DNA from: an uncultured Pelagibacteraceae bacterium
GTDB taxonomy: Bacteria > Pseudomonadota > Alphaproteobacteria > Pelagibacterales > Pelagibacteraceae
Reading direction: 5' to 3'
Length of the DNA: 64,000 nucleotides
NCBI GenBank assembly: GCA_902537055.1
Contig: CACAZW010000006.1
Location: 1-64,000, forward strand
Below the pieces are notes generated by a model, which saw nothing but the letters and a program-made list of their open reading frames with translations, was not told the origin of the DNA and did not search any database. The number at the start of each line of letters is the position of its first letter. Position 1 is the stretch's first letter. Below, piece after piece: positions 9,555 to 19,239 of this stretch. The translations under genes were made by a program, and so were the position numbers.

Positions 9555-10406
9555 ATGAGTGACATAGAAAATGTTAAAAAATTAAGACTCTCAACAGGTG
9601 CTGGTTTTAAAGATTGCAACATAGCATTAAAAGAGGCAAATGGAGATTTAGAAAAAGCTGCTGAAATTTTAAGAGTAAAAGGTATTGCTAAAGCGTCAAA
9701 AAAAATGTCAAGAAATGCAAATGAGGGTGTAATAGCAGTTAGTGGAGACTCCACAAAAACCTCTTTGATAGAAATAAACTGCGAAACTGATTTTGTTGCA
9801 AAAAACGACGATTTTATAATTTTTGTTAAAGAACTAAGTGAAATTAATAATTTATGTTCATCCAACATAGAAAAATTAAATAATTCAAAAATGAAAAATG
9901 GTAAATCTGTAAAAGATAATTTAGTTAATTTAATAGCAAAAATTGGTGAAAAAATAACAATTGGTAAAACCAGAACGATCGAAAATCCAAATTCTAAAAA
10001 TTATATATATCAACATTCAGTTATTAAAGATAATGTTTCTAAACTTGGAGTTGTCGTATCCATAGAATCAAATACTAAAAGTCAAGAAGTTGATATATTA
10101 GGTAAGCAATTATCAATGCACATTGCTGCATCAAATCCACTAGCTCTAAATGCTAACGAAATTCAAAAAGAAATTATTGATAAAGAGCAGGAATTGATAA
10201 ACCAAGAATTAGAAAACTCTGATAAACCACCTGAAATTACAAAAAAAATTAGTATAGGAAAAATTATGAAATTCAAAGAAGAGAATAGTTTAATGTCACA
10301 AGATTGGGTTATGGAACCAAAAAAAAAGGTAAAAGATGTTTTATCAGAAATGAACATTCCTAATTTAAGTATAAAAGAATTTGTAAGGATCAAAATCGGG
10401 GAATAA
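9555..10406 (+). CDS. tsf: translation elongation factor Ts
   Basis: This 283-residue protein is EF-Ts, the nucleotide exchange factor that reloads EF-Tu with GTP. The N-terminal UBA-like module has [18 protein letters not shown] (residues 11-28), and the core carries the EF-Tu contact motif [10 protein letters not shown] near residues 76-85. It lies 17 bases after rpsB and its stop overlaps the frr start by one base. In many bacteria pyrH (UMP kinase) stands between tsf and frr; here it is absent from that position. Confidence 0.96.
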   Translation: MSDIENVKKLRLSTGAGFKDCNIALKEANGDLEKAAEILRVKGIAKASKKMSRNANEGVIAVSGDSTKTSLIEINCETDFVAKNDDFIIFVKELSEINNLCSSNIEKLNNSKMKNGKSVKDNLVNLIAKIGEKITIGKTRTIENPNSKNYIYQHSVIKDNVSKLGVVVSIESNTKSQEVDILGKQLSMHIAASNPLALNANEIQKEIIDKEQELINQELENSDKPPEITKKISIGKIMKFKEENSLMSQDWVMEPKKKVKDVLSEMNIPNLSIKEFVRIKIGE

Positions 10407-10957
10407 TGTTTGATGATAATTCTTATAAATTAAAAATGTTGAAAACAATTGAAGTTTTTAATAAAGAACTAAATTCACTAAGAACAGGGAGAGCAAATGC
10501 TAGTATGCTAGACTTGGTAAAAGTTGACGTATATGGACAAAAGATGCCAATCAACCAGCTTGGTACAATTACAACTCCTGAGCCGAGAACAATAAATATT
10601 CAAGTCTGGGATTTAAATAATGTAACTTTGATTGACTCAGCAATTAAAAAATCTGAACTAGGACTAAATCCACAGGTTGATGGACAATTAATGAGGCTTC
10701 CAGTTCCAGATTTAAGTGAAGAGAGAAGAATTGAAATGAAAAAAGTAGTAAAATCTATGGGTGAGAAATGCAAGGTTTCAATTAGAAATATTAGAAGAGA
10801 AGCAAATGATGAGTTAAAAAAATTATTAAAATCTAAAGAAATTTCAGAAGATGATGAAAAGAAAAATGAAAAATTAATTCAAGATTATACCGATAATAAT
10901 GTTAAAGTTATAGATGAAAAAGTAGCTTTGAAAGAAAAAGAAATAATGACAATATGA
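10406..10957 (+). CDS. frr: ribosome recycling factor
   Basis: This 183-residue protein has the normal RRF length. LNSLRTGRANASML (residues 20-33), VDVYGQKMPINQLG (about 41-54) and ERRIEMKK with VSIRNIRREAND in the helical domain identify it. With EF-G it splits the post-termination ribosome. Its start overlaps the tsf stop (TAATG) and its stop overlaps the uppS start (ATGA), joining translation genes to the envelope-lipid genes in one operon. Confidence 0.97.
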   Translation: MFDDNSYKLKMLKTIEVFNKELNSLRTGRANASMLDLVKVDVYGQKMPINQLGTITTPEPRTINIQVWDLNNVTLIDSAIKKSELGLNPQVDGQLMRLPVPDLSEERRIEMKKVVKSMGEKCKVSIRNIRREANDELKKLLKSKEISEDDEKKNEKLIQDYTDNNVKVIDEKVALKEKEIMTI

Positions 10958-11646
10958 TTATTCCAAAACACATAGCCATTATTATGGATGGCAATGGTAG
11001 ATGGGGAATAAAAAAAAAAAAATCTAGAAATTTCGGTCATAAAAAAGGATTAATTACTGTTGGTGGTATAATTAATGCAGCAATTAAAAAAAATATAAAA
11101 TATTTAACTTTATTTATTTTCTCAACTGAGAATTGGAAAAGGCCTGCTAAAGAGATAAATTATCTTTTTAAGCTGTTGAATAATTACATTGATAATGAGG
11201 TAAATAACTTAATAAAAAAGGACATTAAAATTAAGGTAATCGGAAACATAAAATCATTTCCTAAAATTTTAAAAGCGAAAATTAAAAATATTGAACAAAT
11301 AACTAAACAAAATCAAAAAATTCAGATTAATATGGCTTTAAATTATGGATCAAGACAAGAAATAATTAATTCAATAAAAATTATAAATAAAAAATCTTTA
11401 AAAATAAACGAAAAAAATATTTCAAATTTTTTATATACCGGTGATATACCAGAACCAGATATTTTAATTAGAACTGGAAACACAAAACGTATTAGCAACT
11501 TTTTAATTTGGCAATTAATATACACAGAAATTTTTTTTGTAAAAAAAATGTGGCCAGAGTTTACAAAAAATGATTTTTATCAAATAATTAATAATTATAA
11601 AAAAATTAAAAGGAACTTTGGCGGGTTAAATGATAAATTTGATTAA
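10954..11646 (+). CDS. uppS: undecaprenyl diphosphate synthase (cis-prenyltransferase)
   Basis: This 230-residue enzyme extends farnesyl-PP with isopentenyl-PP to undecaprenyl-PP, the lipid carrier for peptidoglycan and O-antigen. The substrate-binding motif IIMDGNGRWG is at residues 9-18, FSTENWKRP at about 65-73, and DILIRTGNTKRISNFLIWQ near residue 170, each typical of the cis-prenyltransferase family. It is slightly short of E. coli UppS (253). It overlaps frr by four bases and cdsA by 17, so translation is probably coupled. Confidence 0.95.
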   Translation: MIIPKHIAIIMDGNGRWGIKKKKSRNFGHKKGLITVGGIINAAIKKNIKYLTLFIFSTENWKRPAKEINYLFKLLNNYIDNEVNNLIKKDIKIKVIGNIKSFPKILKAKIKNIEQITKQNQKIQINMALNYGSRQEIINSIKIINKKSLKINEKNISNFLYTGDIPEPDILIRTGNTKRISNFLIWQLIYTEIFFVKKMWPEFTKNDFYQIINNYKKIKRNFGGLNDKFD

Positions 11647-12268
11647 CCGTATTTTAACTTCATTGTTTATGTTAATAATATTATTATTAGCAATTTTTAA
11701 TATATATTTAACGTCTTTTCTCATAATACTAATTTTATATTTAATTAGCTGTGAATTTTATTTACTTTTAAGTAGAATTTTATCAAAAAAGAAAATTTAC
11801 TTATATTTTACTTTTCTAATTTCAATAATCTATACATCATATTTTTCACTTATAATATATCAAATTTTTTTATCAAATAATGGTGATCAAAAAATAATTT
11901 TATATTTTTTAATTACAATTTGTATTTTTACTGATACCGGAGGATATTTTTTCGGAAAAATTTTTAAAGGAAAAAAAATAACAAAGATCAGTCCTAATAA
12001 AACATATTCTGGAATGATAGGCTCGTATATTGCATCAATATCTGGAGTAATAATCATTTTTAATGATTTTTTCAATTTTAAAGAAATGATATTAATTATT
12101 ATAATGGTCTCATCAATTTCGCAACTTGGAGATTTATTCATTTCTTTTCTCAAACGTAAAGCAAAAATTAAAGACACTGGAAAATTATTACCTGGACATG
12201 GTGGATTACTAGATAGATTAGATGGTATAATATTTGCTATTCCTTTTGGCTTGATAATTATTAATTAA
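11630..12268 (+). CDS. cdsA: phosphatidate cytidylyltransferase
   Basis: This 212-residue integral membrane protein makes CDP-diacylglycerol from phosphatidate and CTP, the precursor of all phospholipids. The C-terminal CDS signature is visible as LKRKAKIKDTGKLLPGHGG followed by LLDRLDG (residues about 177-202). Upstream are four or five hydrophobic helices and KISPNKTYSGMIG. It is shorter than E. coli CdsA (285) because N-terminal helices are reduced, as in other streamlined alphaproteobacteria. It overlaps uppS by 17 bases and dxr by one. Confidence 0.93.
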   Translation: MINLINRILTSLFMLIILLLAIFNIYLTSFLIILILYLISCEFYLLLSRILSKKKIYLYFTFLISIIYTSYFSLIIYQIFLSNNGDQKIILYFLITICIFTDTGGYFFGKIFKGKKITKISPNKTYSGMIGSYIASISGVIIIFNDFFNFKEMILIIIMVSSISQLGDLFISFLKRKAKIKDTGKLLPGHGGLLDRLDGIIFAIPFGLIIIN

Positions 12269-13437
12269 TGAAAAAATCTTTAGCATTACTTGGCTCAACT
12301 GGTTCTGTTGGATCTTCTACTCTTAAAGCAATTGAAAATCAAAATTTTAAAATAATGTTATTAACAACAAAAAAAAATTTAAAAAAATGTCTACAACAAG
12401 CAATCATGCACAATGTAAGAGATGTAATTGTAGAGGATAAAAATCAATTCGATAAATATCAAAATTTGTTTAATGCAAAAAAAATTAGACTGCATTTAGG
12501 ATTAAAAAATATAAAAAAAATTTTTAAAAAGAAAATAAATTATTGTATTAATTCTATTTCTGGCATAGAGGGATTAGAGCCCACACTTAATATTATTCCT
12601 TATACAGAAAAAATATTAATAGCAAATAAGGAATCTATTATTTGTGGATGGCACTTAATCCAAAAAAAACTAAAAATAAACAAGACTAAATTTATACCAA
12701 TTGACTCTGAACATTTTTCAATTTGGAAACTTATACATAATGACAATTATTCAAACATAAATAAAATAATTCTAACTGCGTCTGGTGGTCCTTTTCTTTA
12801 TAAATTAAAAAAAAAAATTATAAACGTTGAACCTGAAATTGCTCTCAAACATCCAAATTGGAAAATGGGTAAAAAAATATCAATTGATTCATCTAATATG
12901 ATGAATAAAATATTTGAATATATTGAAGCAATAAAAATCTTTAATTTAAAAAAAAAAAAAATATCTATTTTAATTCACCCTTCATCATTTGTTCATGCAA
13001 TTATTTTCTATAACGGTGGTTTGATTAAATTTTTAGCTCATGAAACAAATATGAAAATCCCAATTTTAAATGCTTTAGATGTTTTAAACTTAAAAGAAAA
13101 AAACATAATAAGTAAAAATTTAACAAATTTGAATAATTTAAAATTTATAGCTCCTAATAAAAAAAAATTTCCTCTTTTAGAAATTTTATCTTTTATACCC
13201 AATAAAGTATCATATTTTGAAACTATACTTATTACACTTAATGATATTTTAGTTAAGAAATATCTAAACAAACAGATTAATTATATATCAATACAAAAAA
13301 ATCTTTTAGGATTAATTAAATCGCCCTATTTTAATAAATTTTATAAATTAAAACCGAAAAATATTTATGATATAAAAAAAATGATAAATAAAACTGAAAT
13401 TTATTTAGAAAAAAAAATAAAATTATATGACAATTAA
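12268..13437 (+). CDS. dxr: 1-deoxy-D-xylulose 5-phosphate reductoisomerase
   Basis: This 389-residue enzyme converts DXP to 2-C-methyl-D-erythritol 4-phosphate with NADPH, the committed step of the MEP isoprenoid pathway. The N-terminal Rossmann motif is LLGSTGSVGSSTLK (residues 7-20). Metal and substrate residues lie in IPIDSEHFSIW (about 145-155), LTASGGPF, and HPNWKMGKKISIDSSNMMNK (about 195-214). Later MEP steps are encoded by ispDF in this same window. It overlaps bamA by 11 bases. The rseP protease gene that often separates dxr and bamA is not present. Confidence 0.96.
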   Translation: MKKSLALLGSTGSVGSSTLKAIENQNFKIMLLTTKKNLKKCLQQAIMHNVRDVIVEDKNQFDKYQNLFNAKKIRLHLGLKNIKKIFKKKINYCINSISGIEGLEPTLNIIPYTEKILIANKESIICGWHLIQKKLKINKTKFIPIDSEHFSIWKLIHNDNYSNINKIILTASGGPFLYKLKKKIINVEPEIALKHPNWKMGKKISIDSSNMMNKIFEYIEAIKIFNLKKKKISILIHPSSFVHAIIFYNGGLIKFLAHETNMKIPILNALDVLNLKEKNIISKNLTNLNNLKFIAPNKKKFPLLEILSFIPNKVSYFETILITLNDILVKKYLNKQINYISIQKNLLGLIKSPYFNKFYKLKPKNIYDIKKMINKTEIYLEKKIKLYDN

Positions 13438-15673
13438 ATTATCCTTTATTAAAATTTTACTATTTCTATTTGTTTCTTTTTTTATTCCATCTTTATCTAC
13501 TGCAGATGAAATTAAAAAAATTAAAATTAATGGTAATGAAAGAGTTTCAGATGAGACTGTTATAATGTTTTCCAATCTTAATATTGGAGAAAGTTTAACG
13601 TCCGAGAATTTAAATATTGCCCTAAAAGAACTTTATTACACTGATTATTTTAAGGATGTTAACATTACTATTAATAATGGAACAGTAAATATTAATGTAA
13701 TTGAAAATCCGATTATACAATCTGTTAAAATAAATGGTGTCAATAAAAATAGGATAAAAGATAAACTAGAGGAGCTAACTTTAAAAATAGAAAAATATCC
13801 TTTTGTTGAAAATAAAATTAACGATCAAGTTAATCTAATAAAAAATATATTAAAATCTAATGGGTATTATTTTTCTGACCTTAAAACATCTGTTAATAGA
13901 AACGATAATAATACTGTGGATTTGATATATGATATTGAACTAGGTGATATAGCTAAAATTAAAAAAATTAGATTTATTGGAAATAAAATTTTTAGAGATA
14001 ATACACTTAGAAATGTTATAATTTCAGAAGAAAATAGATTTTGGAAGTTTTTATCAAACAATAAATTTTTAGATTCTAATCGTGTCAAAACTGATGTCTT
14101 TAAACTTAATAATTTTTATAAAAATCGTGGATATTTTAATGTTAATGTTAAATCAACAACAGCCTTAATAAACGAAGATAATCAATTTGAGTTAGTTTTT
14201 AATATTAACGCAGGTGACAAATTTTTTTTTGATGAGCTAAAAATTGTAAATAATAATAACTACCCAGCAGAATACATAGATATTTTTCAAAAAAAATTTG
14301 ATGATTTAAAAGGTAGGAAATATTCAAACAAAATTGTTGAAAATCTAGTTAACGATTTAAATGATTTTATTTTAGAAAATGACTTTATTTTTATAAATGC
14401 AAGTTATAATGAAGTAATAAAACAAGAAAATAAAATTGATATAATAATAAATTTTGACGATCTTGAAAAAAATTTTGTTGAAAGAATAAATATATTTGGA
14501 AATTTTATTACCGATGAAAAAGTTGTCAGAAACAAATTAATAGTTGATGAAGGAGATCCATTTAACGATTTATTATTTAATAAGTCAATTCAAAAGATTA
14601 AAGCTATGAATATATTTAAATCAGTTGATTACAAAACATCATCAAATAATGATTTAACTACAATAATAGATATTACAGTTGAAGAAAAACCAACTGGTGA
14701 AATATTTGCTGGTGCTGGAACTGGAACATCTGGAACCTCTGTTTCTGCAGGTTTAAAAGAAAGGAATTATTTGGGACTAGGTATTAAATTAGATACCAAT
14801 GTAACTCTTTCCGAAGACTCTGTTAAGGGAAAGTTTTCTGTAATAAATCCAAATTATAATAACTCTGATAAGTCAATAAATACTACTATAGAAAATTCCT
14901 CAAATGATTTTATGTCTTCAAGTGGATATAAAACTAGTAGAACAGGATTTGTAATTGGAACTGAATTTGAACAAAAAACAAATATGTTTATAAATCTTCA
15001 ATTATCAAATTATTATGAAGATCTTGAAACATCATCGTCAGCAACAAGTCAATTAAGAAGACAAGAGGGCAATTATTTTGAGAATTTAATTTCATACACT
15101 ATTAAATATAATAAACTAGACCAAGACTTTAATCCTACAGATGGATATATAAATTTTTTCTCTCAAACTTTTCCATTATACTCAGATGATAAATCTGTTG
15201 AGAATAGCTTTACATCGTCAGCATATCATTCAATAAATGATAATTTAATTTTATCTGCTAAATTATTTTTAAAAGCAATCAATTCATTAGATGATAATGT
15301 TAGGGTTTCAAAAAGAGTGTTTGTACCAAGTAAATTATTAAGAGGTTTTGAGTCGGGCAAAATTGGTCCAAAAGATGGTGCACAGTATATTGGAGGAAAT
15401 TACGCAACAGCTTTAAATTTAAGCTCTACATTACCAAATATTTTATTCGAAAAAGATAATATCGATTTAAATTTTTTTATTGATTTGGCTAATGTTTGGG
15501 AAGTAGATTACAATAGTAGTTTAGACTCTAGTAAATTGAGATCATCTACTGGTATTGCAGTAAATTGGTTTAGCACAATTGGTCCTTTAACTTTTTCATA
15601 TGCAATCCCTCTAAGTGAAGCGGATACCGATATTACAGAGAAATTTAGATTTCAAATTGGAACCTCATTTTAA
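13427..15673 (+). CDS. bamA: outer-membrane protein assembly factor BamA
   Basis: This 748-residue protein is the central subunit of the BAM complex, which inserts beta-barrel proteins into the outer membrane. A signal peptide covers about residues 1-26 (cleavage near STADE). POTRA repeats follow to about residue 415, starting with IKKIKINGNERVSDETV and including FVERINIFGNFITDEKVVRNK. The C-terminal half is a beta-barrel with the loop motif LLRGFESGKIGP (the conserved VRGF/LRGF lid lock), and it ends in the C-terminal phenylalanine typical of outer-membrane barrels. The stop overlaps the skp ATG. Confidence 0.96.
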   Translation: MTIKLSFIKILLFLFVSFFIPSLSTADEIKKIKINGNERVSDETVIMFSNLNIGESLTSENLNIALKELYYTDYFKDVNITINNGTVNINVIENPIIQSVKINGVNKNRIKDKLEELTLKIEKYPFVENKINDQVNLIKNILKSNGYYFSDLKTSVNRNDNNTVDLIYDIELGDIAKIKKIRFIGNKIFRDNTLRNVIISEENRFWKFLSNNKFLDSNRVKTDVFKLNNFYKNRGYFNVNVKSTTALINEDNQFELVFNINAGDKFFFDELKIVNNNNYPAEYIDIFQKKFDDLKGRKYSNKIVENLVNDLNDFILENDFIFINASYNEVIKQENKIDIIINFDDLEKNFVERINIFGNFITDEKVVRNKLIVDEGDPFNDLLFNKSIQKIKAMNIFKSVDYKTSSNNDLTTIIDITVEEKPTGEIFAGAGTGTSGTSVSAGLKERNYLGLGIKLDTNVTLSEDSVKGKFSVINPNYNNSDKSINTTIENSSNDFMSSSGYKTSRTGFVIGTEFEQKTNMFINLQLSNYYEDLETSSSATSQLRRQEGNYFENLISYTIKYNKLDQDFNPTDGYINFFSQTFPLYSDDKSVENSFTSSAYHSINDNLILSAKLFLKAINSLDDNVRVSKRVFVPSKLLRGFESGKIGPKDGAQYIGGNYATALNLSSTLPNILFEKDNIDLNFFIDLANVWEVDYNSSLDSSKLRSSTGIAVNWFSTIGPLTFSYAIPLSEADTDITEKFRFQIGTSF

Positions 15674-16197
15674 TGAAAGCAATATTCTTTTTTATATTTT
15701 TTCTTTTTCAAATAAATTATGTTTACGCAAATGATAATGTTGTTTATTTAGATGTGCAATTTATTATTGAAAATTCAGATATTGGAATATTCTATAAAAA
15801 AAAATTCAAAACTACCCAAGACAAAATAAAATCTGAGATAATAAAAAAAGAAAAAACTATAAAAGAAACAGAAATCGATATTGAGAGTAAAAAAAATATA
15901 TTAAATAAAGATGAGCTCAATAAAAGTTTAAAAAATTTAGAAGGATTAATTTCTGATTATAGAATATATAGAAATGAAAAAAGAAAATTAGTTCTTAATG
16001 AAAAAAAAAAATATAATTCTAAAATATTACAAATACTTAATCCAATTTTAACAGAATTTGTAGAAAAAAATGGTATTGATTTAGTATTAGATAAAAAAAA
16101 TATACTTGTGGGCGCAAAAATATTAGATATTACCAATAATTTAACATTACTACTTAATGAAGAAACAAAAAAATTAAATTTAATAGATGAAAATTAA
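15673..16197 (+). CDS. skp: OmpH/Skp family periplasmic chaperone
   Basis: This 174-residue protein starts with a signal peptide (about residues 1-19, VYANDN site), then a short beta element (VVYLDVQFIIENSDIG) and a long charged coiled-coil region rich in Lys and Glu, then a C-terminal segment ILTEFVEKNGIDLVLDKKN. This is the OmpH/Skp plan, a trimeric chaperone that holds unfolded outer-membrane proteins. Its place between bamA and lpxD is conserved in proteobacteria. Sequence identity in this family is low, so the call rests on architecture and position. Confidence 0.9.
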   Translation: MKAIFFFIFFLFQINYVYANDNVVYLDVQFIIENSDIGIFYKKKFKTTQDKIKSEIIKKEKTIKETEIDIESKKNILNKDELNKSLKNLEGLISDYRIYRNEKRKLVLNEKKKYNSKILQILNPILTEFVEKNGIDLVLDKKNILVGAKILDITNNLTLLLNEETKKLNLIDEN

Positions 16198-17164
16198 AAA
16201 TAAATTTTTTTTAAAAAAAAAAAATATTTATCTATCAGATATTTATAATGTCTTGGGAAAAAAACAAACTAAGGAAAATATAAAAATTAATAATATTAGC
16301 GATTTAGACACTGCATCAAAAAATGATATATCATTTTTTAATAGTCTTAAATATACTGATATTTTGAAAAAATCGAAAGCTATATACGTTATTACAAACG
16401 AAAAATATATCAGACTAATCAATAAATATTGCAAACCGATAGCAGTCAAACATGTACTAAAATCAGTTTCTATAGTAACCAAACTTTTTTACCCCGAGGC
16501 ACTAAACGATAGTGTCGATTTTTTAGTAAAAAAACCAAATAAAAATAATTTTAAAAATGTAAAATTTGGTAGCAATGTTCTTATAGGAGAGAATGTTAAT
16601 ATTGGCATAAATACTACCATTGGTCATAATACTATAATTGAGTCTAATGTTAATATAGGATCAAAATGTTCTATTGGTAACAATGTATTAATAAAAAATT
16701 CAATAATTGGAAATAATGTAAGAATTTTAGATGGAGCTATATTAGGAAAAAAAGGATTTGGCTTTTTGCCTGACAAAAAAAAAAATTTAAGATATCCTCA
16801 CATCGGCATGGTAGTTATTGAGGATAATGTGGAAATTGGATGTAATAATACGATAGATAGAGGATCCTTATCAAATACTGTAATTGGAAAAAATACTTTT
16901 TTAGACAACCAAGTTCATGTGGCTCACAACGTTAAAATTGGAGAGAATTGTATAATAACAGGTCAAGTTGGATTTGCAGGTAGCTCTAAGATTGGTAGTA
17001 ATGTAATGATAGGTGGCCAAGCTGGTATTTCTGGTCATTTAAAAATTGGAAATAATGTTCAAATAGGTGGTGGCAGTGGAGTTGTAAAGAATATACCAGA
17101 CAATTCTAAAGTCATGGGTTATCCTGCAAAGGATATAAGAAAATTTTTAAAAGATAATAAATGA
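16187..17164 (+). CDS. lpxD: UDP-3-O-(3-hydroxyacyl)glucosamine N-acyltransferase
   Basis: LpxD adds the second acyl chain in lipid A synthesis. The 325-residue protein has an N-terminal uridine-binding domain (about 1-105) and then a left-handed beta-helix of hexapeptide repeats, with IGxNxxIG and VNIG units from about residue 125 to 300. The catalytic His region is LDNQVHVAHNVKIGENC (about 244-260). It overlaps skp by 11 bases and fabZ by four, matching the usual bamA-skp-lpxD-fabZ-lpxA order. Confidence 0.96.
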   Translation: MKIKNKFFLKKKNIYLSDIYNVLGKKQTKENIKINNISDLDTASKNDISFFNSLKYTDILKKSKAIYVITNEKYIRLINKYCKPIAVKHVLKSVSIVTKLFYPEALNDSVDFLVKKPNKNNFKNVKFGSNVLIGENVNIGINTTIGHNTIIESNVNIGSKCSIGNNVLIKNSIIGNNVRILDGAILGKKGFGFLPDKKKNLRYPHIGMVVIEDNVEIGCNNTIDRGSLSNTVIGKNTFLDNQVHVAHNVKIGENCIITGQVGFAGSSKIGSNVMIGGQAGISGHLKIGNNVQIGGGSGVVKNIPDNSKVMGYPAKDIRKFLKDNK

Positions 17165-17613
17165 CAGATAATTTGAGTAAAAATCAGATTAAAGATCTAC
17201 TTCCCCATAGAGAACCTATGTTGCTAATAGATGAATTAATAAATATAAAAAAACTTAAATCAGCTACAGCAATAGTAAACGTTAAAAAAAATAGTTTTTT
17301 TGTACAAGGTCATTTCCCTGGCGAACCTGTTATGCCAGGTGTATTAATTGTTGAAGCATTTGGACAAGCTGCAGCAGCTCTTACTGCTGCAGGAATTGAT
17401 AAAAAAACCTACGAAAATAAATTAGTTTTTTTAATGACTGTTGATAAAGCGCGATTTAGAAATCCTGTAATACCTGATTGTAGATTAGAATTAAATATTG
17501 AGGCTATAAGATCTCATGGAAGAGTATGGAAATATAAAGGGGAAGCTATAGTTGATGGAAAAAAAATGGCTGACGCTCAATGGGCCGCAACCATCGTTGA
17601 TAGAAAGAAATAA
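17161..17613 (+). CDS. fabZ: 3-hydroxyacyl-ACP dehydratase FabZ
   Basis: FabZ dehydrates 3-hydroxyacyl-ACP in fatty acid elongation and competes with LpxA/LpxD for the same hydroxyacyl-ACP pool. The 150-residue hot-dog fold protein has LLPHREPMLLIDEL (residues 13-26), the catalytic histidine in FFVQGHFPGEPVMPGVL (about 47-63), and the catalytic glutamate in VEAFGQAAA. Length is as expected. A 52-base spacer without obvious promoter follows before lpxA. Confidence 0.96.
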   Translation: MTDNLSKNQIKDLLPHREPMLLIDELINIKKLKSATAIVNVKKNSFFVQGHFPGEPVMPGVLIVEAFGQAAAALTAAGIDKKTYENKLVFLMTVDKARFRNPVIPDCRLELNIEAIRSHGRVWKYKGEAIVDGKKMADAQWAATIVDRKK

Positions 17614-17665
17614 TTAGTAGCAATTCTTGATAAGAATTTAGAAAATAATTTGTTATTAATTAAGA

Positions 17666-18451
17666 GTGATACATCCATCATCAATAATAGACTCAAATGC
17701 CAAAATTTCTAATGATGTTGTAATTGGTCCTTATTGTATAATAGGCCCAGGTGTTGAATTAGGATCAAATACAAAATTACATTCCCATATAAATATTAAA
17801 GGTAATACAAAAATTGGAAAAAATAATGAGATTTTCCCTTTTGTGTCAATTGGAACACCTCCACAAGATTTAAAATATGAAGGTGAAAAAAATTCAATAA
17901 TTATTGGTGATAATAATAAACTTAGAGAATATGTGAACATTAATCCAGGCACATCTCAAGGAGGCACAATTACTAAATTAGGTAATAATAATTTATTGAT
18001 GGTTTATTGTCATGTAGCACATGATTGTAATCTAGGAGATAATATAGTTTTAGCAAATAATGTTCAGGTTGGTGGTCATGTTACTATAGAAAATAATGCA
18101 ATAATAGGAGGTAGTTGCGCTATACACCAATTTTCTAGAATTGGTACTTTAGCAATGATAGGTGGAATGACTGGTGTTTTAAGTGATGTAATTCCATATG
18201 GTTTGTCGTTAGGAAATAGAAATAATTTAGTCGGTCTAAATCTTATAGGACTCAGAAGAGCAAAAATTTTGAATCAGGACATTAAAATATTACAAAAATT
18301 CTACGATATAGTTTTCTCTAATCAAAATATTAGATCTAATATCGATAATTTAAATTTTGAGATAAAAGAAAATAAATATGTTAAAATCATAATTGAATTT
18401 ATAAATTCAGATAAAAAAAGACCAATATCTCTTCCAGAAAATATTAAATGA
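17666..18451 (+). CDS. lpxA: UDP-N-acetylglucosamine acyltransferase
   Basis: LpxA performs the first step of lipid A synthesis, moving a hydroxyacyl chain from ACP to UDP-GlcNAc. The 261-residue protein starts with GTG and MIHPSSIIDSNAKI, then hexapeptide beta-helix repeats, with the catalytic histidine in LLMVYCHVAHDCNLGDN (about 112-128) and GGSCAIHQFSRIG (about 150-162). A helical C-terminal region follows. The start is fixed by the conserved IHPSA-like N terminus. It overlaps lpxI by four bases. Confidence 0.96.
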   Translation: MIHPSSIIDSNAKISNDVVIGPYCIIGPGVELGSNTKLHSHINIKGNTKIGKNNEIFPFVSIGTPPQDLKYEGEKNSIIIGDNNKLREYVNINPGTSQGGTITKLGNNNLLMVYCHVAHDCNLGDNIVLANNVQVGGHVTIENNAIIGGSCAIHQFSRIGTLAMIGGMTGVLSDVIPYGLSLGNRNNLVGLNLIGLRRAKILNQDIKILQKFYDIVFSNQNIRSNIDNLNFEIKENKYVKIIIEFINSDKKRPISLPENIK

Positions 18452-19239
18452 TTGGATTATTCTTAGGGGAGAAAAAATTACCATTAGAAATTTTGAAAAG
18501 TTTAAAAAAAAAAAAAATTAAATATTTCATTATAGATTTATCAAAAAATAATAAATTCAAAAAAGATAGAAATAGTTATTTTATTAATATTGGAAAATTT
18601 GGTAAAATTTTAGAATTAATTAAATCAAAAAAATGTAAAAAAGTTTTATTTGCAGGAAATATTATTAAACCTAAAATTTCTAGTTTAAAATTAGATCTCA
18701 AAGGTTTTTACTATATCCCTAGAATTATAAAGGCATCTAAATTAGGAGATGCAGCTATATTAAAAGAATTGATTAAAATTTTATCAGAAAATAAAATAAA
18801 AGTTATTAAATTAAACACATTTAATCCAGAATTAACACTGAGCAAAGGATGTTATACAAAATTGAAACCTAGTATGACTGATAAATTAATAATTAAAAAA
18901 GGTATTGAAATTTTAAATAGATCAAATTCATTTAATCATGTTCAAGCATTGGTAATCAATAACCAGAAGATTATTTCTATTGAAAAAAGAAAAGGTACAA
19001 AGGATATGTTAAAATCGATAAGAAACAATAATCTCAAGAATAAACTCTTAATAAAAATGCCAAAATCAAAGCAAGACTTGCGTGTTGATTTGCCTACTTT
19101 TGGTTTGGATACACTAAAAGATTGTAAAAAAGCAAATATTAAGGGGATTGTAGTCAAAGCAGATCAAAATATATTTTTAGATAAACACAAAGGACTTCAA
19201 TTCGCTAATAAAAATAATATTTTTGTGATGGCTAAATGA
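18448..19239 (+). CDS. lpxI: UDP-2,3-diacylglucosamine pyrophosphatase LpxI
   Basis: LpxI (DUF1009 family) hydrolyses UDP-2,3-diacylglucosamine to lipid X and UMP and is the alphaproteobacterial replacement for LpxH. The 263-residue protein carries the typical N-terminal IGLFLGEKKLPLEI, a central region LKASKLGDAAILKELI, and the C-terminal PTFGLDTLKDCKKANIKGI (about 216-234) with GVVVKA-like residues after it. It lies between lpxA and lpxB with four-base overlaps on both sides. Because this step is already covered, the LpxH-like phosphoesterase at 55619 probably has another role. Confidence 0.93.
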   Translation: MIGLFLGEKKLPLEILKSLKKKKIKYFIIDLSKNNKFKKDRNSYFINIGKFGKILELIKSKKCKKVLFAGNIIKPKISSLKLDLKGFYYIPRIIKASKLGDAAILKELIKILSENKIKVIKLNTFNPELTLSKGCYTKLKPSMTDKLIIKKGIEILNRSNSFNHVQALVINNQKIISIEKRKGTKDMLKSIRNNNLKNKLLIKMPKSKQDLRVDLPTFGLDTLKDCKKANIKGIVVKADQNIFLDKHKGLQFANKNNIFVMAK

